A program made the position numbers and the translations under genes. A stretch of 64,000 nucleotides of DNA from UBA6814 sp040753075 (GTDB taxonomy: Bacteria; Desulfobacterota; Desulfovibrionia; Desulfovibrionales; Desulfovibrionaceae): NCBI GenBank assembly GCA_040753075.1, contig JBFMHA010000013.1:7822-71821 (forward strand). The letters run 5' to 3'. The first letter of the stretch is position 1. Each line of letters begins with the position of its first letter. Positions 8,927 to 15,940 of the stretch are shown here, piece after piece. Under the pieces are notes generated by a model that saw nothing but the letters and a program-made list of their open reading frames with translations, searched no databases and was not told the DNA's origin.

Positions 8927-10198
8927 GTGAAGGTCCTCATCGTCGGCTCCGGCGGCCGGGAGCATACCCTGGCCTGGAAGCTCCGCCAGAGCCCCCTGGT
9001 CTCGGAACTGTTCATCGCCCCGGGCAACGGCGGCACCGCCGCCGAGGGCGTCAACGTCGCCATCAGGGACGACGACGTCCCGGCCCTGGTCGCCTTCGCC
9101 AAGGAGAACTCCATCGGCCTCGTCGTGGCCGGCCCCGAGGCCCCCCTGGTCCTGGGCCTCACCGACGCCATGAGCGCGGCTGGCATCCCCTGCTTCGGAC
9201 CCGACGGCTTCGCCGCCAACCTGGAGGGCTCCAAGTCCTTCGCCAAGACCGTCATGGCCGAGGCCGGCGTGCCCACCGCGGCCTTCCAGGTCTTCACCGA
9301 CTTTGCCGCGGCCAAGGCCCACGTGGAGTCCCGGCCCCTGCCCATGGTGCTCAAGGCCGACGGCTTGGCCGCGGGCAAGGGCGTGGTGGTGGCCAAGACC
9401 CGCCAGGAGGCCCTGGAGGCCCTGGACGAGATGATGGTGCGGAAGGTCTTCGGCCCGGCCGGCGACAAGGTGGTGGTCGAGGACGCGCTCGTCGGCGAGG
9501 AGGCCTCGTTCCTGGCCTTCTGCGACGGGACCGCCGCGGTGTGCATGCCCTCGTCCCAGGACCACAAGCCCATCGGCGAGGGCGACACCGGCCCCAACAC
9601 CGGCGGCATGGGCGCATACTCGCCCGCCCCGGTGCTGCCCGCCAGCGACTGGGAGAAGACCGCGGACCTCTGCATCCGCCCCATCCTCAGGCGCATGGCC
9701 GAGCTGGGCCACCCCTTCAAGGGCGTGCTCTACGCCGGGCTCATGTACACCGCCTCCGGCCCCATGGTCCTGGAATACAACGTGCGCTTCGGCGACCCCG
9801 AATGCCAGCCCCTGCTCTCCCGCCTGGACTCGGACCTGGCCGCCATCATGCTGGCCTGCATCAGGGGCGAACTGCCCAAGGCCGACGTGCGCTGGAGCGC
9901 GGACACCGCCATCTGCGTGGTCATGGCCGCGGCCGGCTACCCCAGGTCCTACCCCAAGGGCATGGCCATCAGCGGCATCCCCGCGGCCGAGGCCCTGGGC
10001 CGGGTGAAAGTCTTCCACGCCGGCACCAAGGCCGCCGCCGGCGGAGCCGTCACCTCCGGCGGCCGCGTCCTGGGCGTCACCGCCCTGGGCCCCGACCTCA
10101 AGTCCGCCCAGGCCCTGGCCTATAAGGCCGTGGAACTGGTCAGCTTCGAAAACTCTTACGCGCGCCGTGACATCGGCAACAAAGGAATCGGACGATGA
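8927..10198 (+). CDS. purD: phosphoribosylamine-glycine ligase
   Basis: PurD (GAR synthetase) joins glycine to 5-phosphoribosylamine using ATP, the second step of purine synthesis. The 423-residue length is standard. The N-terminal VLIVGSGGREH, the ATP-grasp segment with LKADGLAAGKGV, and GPNTGGMGAYSP plus EYNVRFGDPECQ are family signatures. It starts at GTG behind AAGGAGGG. Its stop overlaps the purE start by four bases (ATGA). The upstream leader contains three strong hairpins. Confidence 0.97.
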   Translation: MKVLIVGSGGREHTLAWKLRQSPLVSELFIAPGNGGTAAEGVNVAIRDDDVPALVAFAKENSIGLVVAGPEAPLVLGLTDAMSAAGIPCFGPDGFAANLEGSKSFAKTVMAEAGVPTAAFQVFTDFAAAKAHVESRPLPMVLKADGLAAGKGVVVAKTRQEALEALDEMMVRKVFGPAGDKVVVEDALVGEEASFLAFCDGTAAVCMPSSQDHKPIGEGDTGPNTGGMGAYSPAPVLPASDWEKTADLCIRPILRRMAELGHPFKGVLYAGLMYTASGPMVLEYNVRFGDPECQPLLSRLDSDLAAIMLACIRGELPKADVRWSADTAICVVMAAAGYPRSYPKGMAISGIPAAEALGRVKVFHAGTKAAAGGAVTSGGRVLGVTALGPDLKSAQALAYKAVELVSFENSYARRDIGNKGIGR

Positions 10199-10692
10199 AC
10201 ATCCCCGTCAAGGTCGCCATCTTCATGGGCTCCATTTCCGACGAGGACAAGATGCGCCCCTGCGCCGACACCCTCAAGGAGCTGGGCATCCCCTACTTCT
10301 TCACCGTGTCCTCGGCCCACCGCACCCCGGAGCGCACCGCCAAGCTCATCGAGGAGTTGGAGGCCAACGGCTGCCAGGTCTTCATCTGCGCCGCGGGCAT
10401 GGCCGCCCACCTGGCCGGGGCCGTGGCCGCCAAGACCACCAAGCCGGTGCTGGGCGTGCCCCTGTCCGCCTCGTCCCTTGGCGGCATGGACGCGCTGCTC
10501 TCCACCGTGCAGATGCCCCCCGGCTTCCCCGTCGGCACCCTGGCCCTGGACAAGGCCGGCGCCAAGAACGCCGCCTACCTGGCCGCCGCCATCCTGGCGC
10601 TCAACGACCCGGACCTGGCCGCCAAGCTCAAGGCCCTGCGCGACGGCTTCAAGGCGTCCGTGGAGAAGGCCGCGGCCGGGCTGCTGCAGTAG
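10195..10692 (+). CDS. purE: PurE, 5-aminoimidazole ribonucleotide carboxylase (class II-like)
   Basis: PurE makes carboxyaminoimidazole ribonucleotide for purine synthesis. The 165-residue protein has GSISDEDKM near the N-terminus and SAHRTPE. The middle loop reads AAGMAAHLAG and later DKAGAKNAAYLA, which from family knowledge looks more like class II enzymes (direct use of CO2 on AIR) than the class I mutase with GAGGAAHLPG. No purK is adjacent, which fits class II. It is coupled to purD by an ATGA overlap. Confidence 0.93.
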   Translation: MNIPVKVAIFMGSISDEDKMRPCADTLKELGIPYFFTVSSAHRTPERTAKLIEELEANGCQVFICAAGMAAHLAGAVAAKTTKPVLGVPLSASSLGGMDALLSTVQMPPGFPVGTLALDKAGAKNAAYLAAAILALNDPDLAAKLKALRDGFKASVEKAAAGLLQ

Positions 10693-10693
10693 C

Positions 10694-10775
10694 TGGGGCT
10701 CTGCCCCAGACCCCGGCAAGGGGGCTCCTCGCCCCCTTGCAGCCCCCCGCCAGGGGATAATCCCCTGGACCTTAA
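10694..10775. repeat. intergenic repeat family 1, copy 1
   Basis: The element begins two bases after the purE stop and contains nested palindromes, including GGGGCTCTGCCCC and CCAGGGGA-TAA-TCCCCTGG (10750-10768). An almost identical element follows the flavoprotein gene at 30084-30162, and its first part recurs after opgH at 51004. All three sit directly downstream of plus-strand stops, so a role in termination or mRNA end protection is possible. Confidence 0.75.
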
Positions 10776-10842
10776 CAATAGGTACGGACCGACGCGAAAC
10801 GATCTGCCCTGACGCTTCACAGCCCCCCAAACCGATAGCGCG

Positions 10843-10990
10843 TTTTGGGGAAAGGGAGGGGAGAGCCCGAGAGGGGAGGGGAAAACCCCTTTGGGCGCTA
10901 GCAACCTTCAGCCGTTAGGCGAGCCGGAACGGCGAGTCTTACGGATGAAGAGCGCAAAGCAGGGGGGTTTCTCCTCGCCTCTCGGATCTT
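10843..10990. repeat. long imperfect fold-back element, family 2, copy 1
   Basis: The left end (TTTTGGGGAAAGGG then CCCGAGAGGGGAGGGG, ~10843-10882) is imperfectly complementary to the right end (CTCCTCGCCTCTCGG, 10972-10986), and inner segments pair as well (AAACCCCTTTGGGCGCT with AGCGCAAAGCAGGGGGGTTT). The left end is shared with the palindromic element at 51319-51399. It fills the gap between purE and holB and has no coding capacity. Confidence 0.6.
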
Positions 10991-10996
10991 CCGACC

Positions 10997-11806
10997 ATGG
11001 AACAGAGAATACGCGACATACTCGACCGCCTTGGTCATGAGCCGCCGCAGGTTCTGCTCTTCGAGGGCGGGACCGCCGACGACCGGCAGGAGACGGCGCT
11101 GTACTGGGCGCAGCGGCTGAACTGCGCGTCGGGTTCGCGGGCGTGCGGGGAGTGCCCGGCGTGCGGCCAGATCGCGGCGCGGGTATTCCGCGACCTGTTC
11201 GTGTTCGACGGCCGCGAGGGCAGCATCAAGGTGGACGAGGTGCGGGAGGCCATCCCCGTGTTCTCCCAGGCCCCGGCCGTGGGGACGAAGCGGGCCGTCC
11301 TTTTTCTCGAAGGCCAGATGTTCACCGAGGCCACTGCGAACACCTTGCTGAAGTCGCTGGAGGAGCCCAATCCGGCCACCTGCTTCGCGCTCACCGCGCC
11401 GCAGCGGGAGCGGCTGCTCCCCACGCTGGTGTCGCGGTCGTGGGTGCTGACCCTGTCCTGGCCCGCGGCCGGGGGAGTCAACGGCGGGGAGTGGGTGGAG
11501 GCCCTGCGGGAGTTCGCCCGGACAGGCAAGGGCTGGTTCAGCCGGACCGCGGGCAAGGGCGCGGTGGACAGGAGCGCGGCCCTGGCCGCGGTGCTGGCCT
11601 GCCAGGCCGACCTGGCCCGGGCCATGCGCGGGCAGGGGGAGGAGGGCCTGGCCGGAGAACTGGGCCGGGCGCTGGGGGCCGAGGGGCTGCGCAAGCTGGA
11701 TCTGGCGCTCGGCCACGCCCAGGACGCGCTCACCCTGCCCACGCCGGTGAACCCGGCCCTGGTCCTGGACTGGCTGGCCACCCGGGTGCGCTCCTGGGTG
11801 GCGTAG
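10997..11806 (+). CDS. holB: DNA polymerase III delta-prime subunit (clamp loader)
   Basis: Delta-prime is a non-ATPase AAA+ subunit of the clamp loader that places the beta clamp on DNA. The 269-residue protein has a four-cysteine zinc site (CASGSRACGECPACGQ), FVFDGREGSIKVDEVRE, and AEATANTLLKSLEEPN-like sequence typical of the family, while the Walker A loop is degenerate (GGTADDRQE), as expected for delta-prime. It is shorter than E. coli HolB (~334). It is a single gene, convergent with glnB. Confidence 0.9.
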   Translation: MEQRIRDILDRLGHEPPQVLLFEGGTADDRQETALYWAQRLNCASGSRACGECPACGQIAARVFRDLFVFDGREGSIKVDEVREAIPVFSQAPAVGTKRAVLFLEGQMFTEATANTLLKSLEEPNPATCFALTAPQRERLLPTLVSRSWVLTLSWPAAGGVNGGEWVEALREFARTGKGWFSRTAGKGAVDRSAALAAVLACQADLARAMRGQGEEGLAGELGRALGAEGLRKLDLALGHAQDALTLPTPVNPALVLDWLATRVRSWVA

Positions 11807-11849
11807 GCGCTGCCCCTCCCGGATCCTCCCGCTACGCGCAGAGGCGGCG

Positions 11850-11887
11850 GCCGACCCCGGCCCGGCCAATGCCGGACCGGGGCCGAC
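11850..11887. terminator. bidirectional hairpin between holB and glnB
   Basis: GCCGACCCCGGCCCGGCC (11850-11867) pairs with GCCGGACCGGGGCCGAC (11871-11887), allowing a few G-U pairs, around a short loop. It lies midway between the convergent stops of holB and glnB. The T-run is weak in both directions. Confidence 0.5.
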
Positions 11888-11899
11888 AGGGTCCTTCCG

Positions 11900-12229
11900 T
11901 CAGATGCCGCTTTCCCCGGTGCGCACGCGCACGGCCTTGGCCACGTCCAGGACGAAGGCCACGCCGTCGCCCTCCTTGCCGGTCTTGGCCCCGGAGGTGA
12001 TGGCCTCCAGCGCGGCGTCCGCCAGCTCGTCCTTGAGCCCGATCTCGATGCGGACCTTCTTGAGCAGGTTCACCTCCATGACCACGCCGCGATAGGTCTC
12101 GGTGAAGCCCTTCTGGCGTCCCGCGCCCAGGATGTTGGTCACGGACATGCTGTAGATGTCCTTGGCGTAGAGCGCCTGCTTGACCGCGGTCAGGCGTTCC
12201 GGCCGGATGTAGGCGATGAGGAGTTTCAT
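11900..12229 (-). CDS. glnB: PII-family nitrogen regulatory protein (GlnB/GlnK)
   Basis: PII proteins sense ATP/ADP and 2-oxoglutarate and bind ammonium transporters and other targets. The 109-residue protein has the family N-terminus (MKLLIAYIRPERL), T-loop GRQKGFTETYRG and C-terminal KTGKEGDGVAFV and VRVRTGE. Residue 51, the uridylylated tyrosine in enteric GlnB, is methionine here (Y46 is kept), so control by uridylylation is unlikely. It follows amt by 20 bases on the same strand, the standard amt-glnK pairing, which suggests that it gates Amt. Confidence 0.95.
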   Translation of the reverse strand: MKLLIAYIRPERLTAVKQALYAKDIYSMSVTNILGAGRQKGFTETYRGVVMEVNLLKKVRIEIGLKDELADAALEAITSGAKTGKEGDGVAFVLDVAKAVRVRTGESGI

Positions 12230-12249
12230 GGTGTCGGCCTCCCTGGGGC

Positions 12250-13614
12250 TTACTCGTTGGAGAAGATCTGGAAGCCGCTGTAGGCTTCGCTGCCGTGCTC
12301 GGTGATGTCCAGGCCCTTGAGCTCCTCCTCGGCGCTGGCGCGCAGCCCGAAGGAGACCTTGAGGACCTGCATCAGGATGAAGCCCGCGCCGAAGGCCCAG
12401 ACGAAGACCGCGGCCACGCCGATGAGCTGGGTGACGAACAGGCCGATCCCGCCGCCGTAGAACAGGCCGGCGGCGCTGCCGAAGTCCGGGGAGGCGAACA
12501 GGCCGACCATCAGGGTGCCGAAGGCGCCGCACACGCCGTGCACGGACACCGCGCCCACCGGGTCGTCGATCCTGAGCGCCTGGTCGACGAAGACCACCGA
12601 GAGCACCGCCAGGATGCCGGCGCAGAAGCCGATGACGAGCGCGCCGACGGGGGAGACCTCGGAGCAGCCGGCGGTGATGGCCACCAGGCCGGCCAGGGCG
12701 CCGTTCATGGACATGGACATGTCGGGCTTGCCGAAGCGGATCCAGGCGGTGACCATGGCCGCGGCCATGCCGGCGCAGCCGGCCAGGCAGGTGTTCGCCG
12801 CGATGTAGCCGATGGCGCCGTCGGCCGTGACCGTGGAGCCGGCGTTGAAGCCGAACCAGCCGAACCAGAGGATGAACACGCCCAGGCCGGCCATGGGGAT
12901 GTTGTGGCCGGGGATGGCCCTGGCCTTGCCGTCCGGGGAGTACTTGCCCAGGCGGGGTCCCAGGACCATGGCCCCGGCCAGGGCCGCCCAGCCGCCCACC
13001 GAGTGCACCACGGTGGAGCCGGCGAAGTCCAGGAAGCCCATGGAGGACAGCCACCCGCCGCCCCAGGCCCAGTGGCCGGAGATGGGATAGATGAGGCCGG
13101 TTATCACGATGCTCACCAGGATGTAGGCGCCGAACCTGGTGCGCTCGGCCATGGCCCCGGACACGATGGTGGCGGCGGTGGCCGCGAACACCGACTGGAA
13201 GAACCAGAAGGCGAGGGTCCACATGCCGTCGGCGTCCAGGCCGGCGGCCCCGGACAGGGCGAAGCCCGAGCCGCCCAGGAAGCCGCCGATGTCGTCGCCG
13301 AACATGAGCGCGTAGCCGACGAGGAAGTAGATGGGGACGCCGGCGGCGAAGTCCAGGAAGTTCTTCATCATGATGTTGCCGGCGTTCTTGGCCCGGGTGA
13401 AGCCGGCCTCCACCAGGGCGAAGCCGGCCTGCATGAACATCACCAGGAAGGCGGCCAGCATGGTCCAGAGGATGTTGGCGTTGGCCTGGGTGAGGAATGC
13501 GGGAGCGGCCTCTTCGGCCAGGGCCGGGACGGGGGCCAGGGCCAGGGCGGCGATGGCCGCGCACCCGAGGGACAGGCATGGGACGCGGGTTCCGGGGGAC
13601 GTGGGTTTGAACAT
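12250..13614 (-). CDS. amt: ammonium transporter
   Basis: Amt conducts ammonium/ammonia across the inner membrane. The 454-residue protein starts with a cleavable-type signal (hydrophobic run ending PALAEEA) and has about 11 membrane spans. Family motifs include DFAGSTVVHSVGGWAALAGA and a late DDPVGAVSVHGVCGAFGT carrying the second pore histidine. I chose the ATG at 13614 because GGAGCAAGGAGG precedes it; longer upstream frames have no support. It is the first gene of amt-glnB, with a sigma-54 promoter about 70 bases upstream. Confidence 0.97.
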   Translation of the reverse strand: MFKPTSPGTRVPCLSLGCAAIAALALAPVPALAEEAAPAFLTQANANILWTMLAAFLVMFMQAGFALVEAGFTRAKNAGNIMMKNFLDFAAGVPIYFLVGYALMFGDDIGGFLGGSGFALSGAAGLDADGMWTLAFWFFQSVFAATAATIVSGAMAERTRFGAYILVSIVITGLIYPISGHWAWGGGWLSSMGFLDFAGSTVVHSVGGWAALAGAMVLGPRLGKYSPDGKARAIPGHNIPMAGLGVFILWFGWFGFNAGSTVTADGAIGYIAANTCLAGCAGMAAAMVTAWIRFGKPDMSMSMNGALAGLVAITAGCSEVSPVGALVIGFCAGILAVLSVVFVDQALRIDDPVGAVSVHGVCGAFGTLMVGLFASPDFGSAAGLFYGGGIGLFVTQLIGVAAVFVWAFGAGFILMQVLKVSFGLRASAEEELKGLDITEHGSEAYSGFQIFSNE

Positions 13615-13680
13615 GTGACCTCCTTGCTCCTGCGAAATCGTCGTACGTGGCGGTAGCTCGGCCGAACGGATCCCCGCTGA

Positions 13681-13696
13681 GCAAGGACCGGGCCAG
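13681..13696 (-). promoter_or_regulatory. sigma-54 promoter of amt-glnB
   Basis: On the minus strand the sequence TGGCCC-GGTCC-TTGCT has GG and GC separated by exactly ten bases, as sigma-54 requires. The expected start is about 12 bases downstream, some 55 bases before the amt ATG. NtrC-type nitrogen control is the usual partner, inferred here from the target gene. Confidence 0.75.
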
Positions 13697-13874
13697 GCAG
13701 AGCGCCCGTTGAAATGTTTGACTTTATTTGCATGGCCGCCAGATCTGGCCGTTTTCTTTTGTCGTTTTTTTGCAAAAAAGAAAAACACGGATTGGCGCAT
13801 ATTGCACATTATTGTTATTCTCGTGCTGTTTTCCCGCGCGTCCTTCCCGCCGCTTTTTCCCATCCCAGAAAAAA

Positions 13875-13888
13875 ATTGTCTTGACAAT
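13875..13888. promoter_or_regulatory. candidate GntR operator of the aromatic operon
   Basis: ATTGTC-TT-GACAAT is a perfect palindrome. TGTCTTGACAA is identical to the site at 4479-4489 in front of gntR-trpBA. It contains TTGACA (13881-13886), so a bound repressor would cover a likely -35 box. No good -10 is seen. If TTGACA is the -35, transcription would begin at or next to the leader-peptide ATG (13919), the same geometry as at gntR. Confidence 0.55.
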
Positions 13889-13918
13889 TTCCCGGCTGCG
13901 GGCGTAGAGGCCGCAATC

Positions 13919-14005
13919 ATGCGCTCCAACAACACCACCCCCATGTATTTTTGGTATTTCTGGTTTATGCCCGCCTGCGGCCGGGAGGGGTGCGGACTGC
14001 TCTGA
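13919..14005 (+). CDS. aromatic amino acid operon leader peptide
   Basis: A 28-residue open frame encodes a run of seven consecutive aromatic codons, Tyr-Phe-Trp-Tyr-Phe-Trp-Phe (13946-13966), then ends MPACGREGCGLL. A weak AGAGG lies eight to ten bases before the ATG. The sequence lies in the leader of the operon that makes Phe, Tyr and Trp, and is followed by a terminator that can be disrupted by pairing with leader sequence. A ribosome stalling for lack of any aromatic tRNA should alter the RNA fold. The peptide itself need have no function. Confidence 0.85.
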   Translation: MRSNNTTPMYFWYFWFMPACGREGCGLL

Positions 14006-14028
14006 GGAGCGCGCAAAAGAACAACCCC

Positions 14029-14072
14029 CGAAGGGCCGCAGGCAGCAAAAGCCGGCGGCCCTTCGTGTTTTC
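14029..14072 (+). terminator. attenuator terminator of the aro-trp operon
   Basis: CGAAGGGCCGC (14029-14039) pairs perfectly with GCGGCCCTTCG (14055-14065) and is followed by TGTTTTC. The segment 14034-14043 (GGCCGCAGGC) is also perfectly complementary over ten bases to 13973-13982 (GCCTGCGGCC) in the leader frame, giving an antiterminator that would destroy the terminator. A third segment, GGCCGCA at 13909-13915, could compete for the same leader segment. This is the classical 1:2 / 2:3 / 3:4 layout. Confidence 0.85.
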
Positions 14073-14133
14073 AGGACCGACACGCGGAGCCCCGGCGCCA
14101 GGCCGGACGGGACAACCGAGCAAGGAGGAACCC

Positions 14134-14943
14134 ATGCTCCTGGGCAAGGCGGTGCGCCTCGAGCGCATCTTCAACCGCAACACCGGACGGACCATCATCG
14201 TTCCCATGGACCACGGCGTCTCCGTGGGCCCCATTTACGGACTGGTGGACCTCAAGGGCACGGTCAACGACATCGCCGAGGGCGGGGCCAACGCGGTGCT
14301 CATGCACAAGGGCATGCCCCGCTGCACCCACCGCGGCCGCGGCAAGGACGTGGGCCTCATCCTCCACCTCTCGGCCTCCACCTCCCTGTCCCCCTACCCC
14401 AACTCCAAGGTCATGGTCGGCTGCGTGGAGGACGCCCTGCGCCTGGGCGCGGACGGCGTGTCCATCCACGTCAACCTGGGCGACGAGAACGAGGGCCACA
14501 TGCTCCAGTCCCTGGGCGACCTCACCACCCGGGCCGCCGAGTGGGGCATGCCCGTGCTGGCCATGATGTACGCCCGCGGCGACAAAATTACCAACCCCTA
14601 CGACCCCGACGTGGTGCGCCACTGCGCCAGGGTGGGCGTGGAGCTGGGCGCGGACGTGATCAAGGTCCCCTACACCGGGGACATCAAGAGCTTCGCCACG
14701 GTGGTGGACGCCTGCTGCGTGCCGGTGGTCATCGCCGGCGGCCCCAAGATGGACTCGGACCTGGAGCTGCTGCGCATCGTGCACGACTCGGTCCAGGCCG
14801 GCGGCGCGGGCCTCTCCGTGGGCCGCAACATCTTCCAGCACCACACCGTGACCCGGCTCATGCGGGCCCTCAACGGCATCGTCCACCACGACTGGGACCT
14901 GGACCACGCCGAGGAGTTCATGAACTCCGGGGAGGCCCGATGA
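14134..14943 (+). CDS. 2-amino-3,7-dideoxy-D-threo-hept-6-ulosonate (ADTH) synthase
   Basis: This class I aldolase of the DhnA/LsrF type starts the archaeal-style route to dehydroquinate by joining an aspartate-semialdehyde-derived unit to a deoxysugar phosphate. The 269-residue protein has NTGRTIIVPMDHGVS near the N-terminus and the Schiff-base lysine context ADVIKVPYTGD. The ATG at 14134 has AAGGAGG; a longer upstream frame runs through the attenuator and is not used. It overlaps the next gene (ATGA). Pairing with dehydroquinate synthase II rules out an ordinary fructose-bisphosphate aldolase role. Confidence 0.9.
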   Translation: MLLGKAVRLERIFNRNTGRTIIVPMDHGVSVGPIYGLVDLKGTVNDIAEGGANAVLMHKGMPRCTHRGRGKDVGLILHLSASTSLSPYPNSKVMVGCVEDALRLGADGVSIHVNLGDENEGHMLQSLGDLTTRAAEWGMPVLAMMYARGDKITNPYDPDVVRHCARVGVELGADVIKVPYTGDIKSFATVVDACCVPVVIAGGPKMDSDLELLRIVHDSVQAGGAGLSVGRNIFQHHTVTRLMRALNGIVHHDWDLDHAEEFMNSGEAR

Positions 14944-15938
14944 GCGCCGCCAAGAAGATCTTCGTCCGGGCCACGCCCTTTTCCAAGAAGCTGGTGACCC
15001 TGGCCCTGGAGTCCGGGGTGGACGGCCTGCTGACGGACGCCGAGGACGCGGACAAGGTGAACGTCCTGGGCCGCACCCAGGTCCTGGCCCCCGGGGACCT
15101 GGCCGAGGTGGAGATCCGCTCCAAGGCCGACGAGGAGACCGCGGCCGCGGCCCTGGCCGCGGGCCGGCCGGTGCTGCTCAAAAAGGGCTGGGAGATCATC
15201 CCGGTGGAGAACATCCTGGCCATGGCCGGCTCCTGCGCCGGCCTCGGGGTCGGGGCGGAGGTGGAGTCCCTGGACCGGGCCGTGCTGGCCGCGGGCATCC
15301 TGGAGCGCGGGGTGGACTTCCTGGTGGTCCTGCCCGAGGCCGCGGCCGACCTCAAGCGCATCGTTGCCGAGCTCAAGCTCTCCCAGGGCGCCCTGCCCCT
15401 GGAGAAGGCCTCCGTCACCGCGGTGCGCCACGCCGGCCTGGGCCACCGGGTGTGCGTGGACACCCTGTCCATGCTGCGCACCGGCCAGGGCATGCTGGTG
15501 GGCAACTCCAGCGCCTTCACCTTCCTGGTGCACGCCGAGACCGAGTCCAACCCCTACGTGGCGGCGCGGCCCTTCCGGGTCAACGCCGGCGCGGTGCACG
15601 CCTACTGCGTGCGGCCCGGGGACCGCACCTCCTACCTGGAGGAGCTCGCCGCGGGCAGCGAGGTGCTCATCGTGGACGCCGGCGGCCGGACCTCCCTGGC
15701 CACCGTGGGCCGGGTCAAGGTGGAGGTGCGGCCCATGCTGCTCATCGCCGCCCGCACCGCGGACGGCCGCGAGGGCGCGGTGTTCCTGCAGAACGCCGAG
15801 ACCATCCGGCTCACCCGGCCGGACGGCAAGCCGGTGAGCGTGGTGGCGGTGAAGGAGGGGGACGAGATCCTGGTGCGCACCGACCAGGCCGGCCGCCATT
15901 TCGGCATGCGCATCAGCGAGGACATCAAGGAAGGCTAG
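14940..15938 (+). CDS. 3-dehydroquinate synthase II
   Basis: This NAD-dependent enzyme (archaeal AroB' type) converts ADTH by oxidative deamination and cyclisation to 3-dehydroquinate. The 332-residue length fits. Family features include VDGLLTDAEDADKV in the N-terminal half, and GMLVGNSSAFTFLVHAE and FRVNAGAVHAYC in the second half. It is not related to the classical AroB. It overlaps the ADTH synthase gene by four bases and precedes pheA by two bases, so it is clearly co-translated. Confidence 0.93.
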   Translation: MSAAKKIFVRATPFSKKLVTLALESGVDGLLTDAEDADKVNVLGRTQVLAPGDLAEVEIRSKADEETAAAALAAGRPVLLKKGWEIIPVENILAMAGSCAGLGVGAEVESLDRAVLAAGILERGVDFLVVLPEAAADLKRIVAELKLSQGALPLEKASVTAVRHAGLGHRVCVDTLSMLRTGQGMLVGNSSAFTFLVHAETESNPYVAARPFRVNAGAVHAYCVRPGDRTSYLEELAAGSEVLIVDAGGRTSLATVGRVKVEVRPMLLIAARTADGREGAVFLQNAETIRLTRPDGKPVSVVAVKEGDEILVRTDQAGRHFGMRISEDIKEG

Positions 15939-15940
15939 AC

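Noticed and set aside
12295..13656. Long plus-strand open frame opposite amt
   Set aside because: It is the antisense of a clear ammonium transporter and has Gly/Ala/Glu-rich sequence with no fold.
13709..13918. Upstream extension of the leader-peptide frame
   Set aside because: The longer frame has no ribosome site and would cross the putative promoter and operator. Only the last 28 codons make sense as a leader.
12250..14016. 588-residue form of the ammonium transporter
   Set aside because: The N-terminal extension crosses the sigma-54 promoter. A strong ribosome site and signal peptide support the start at 13614.
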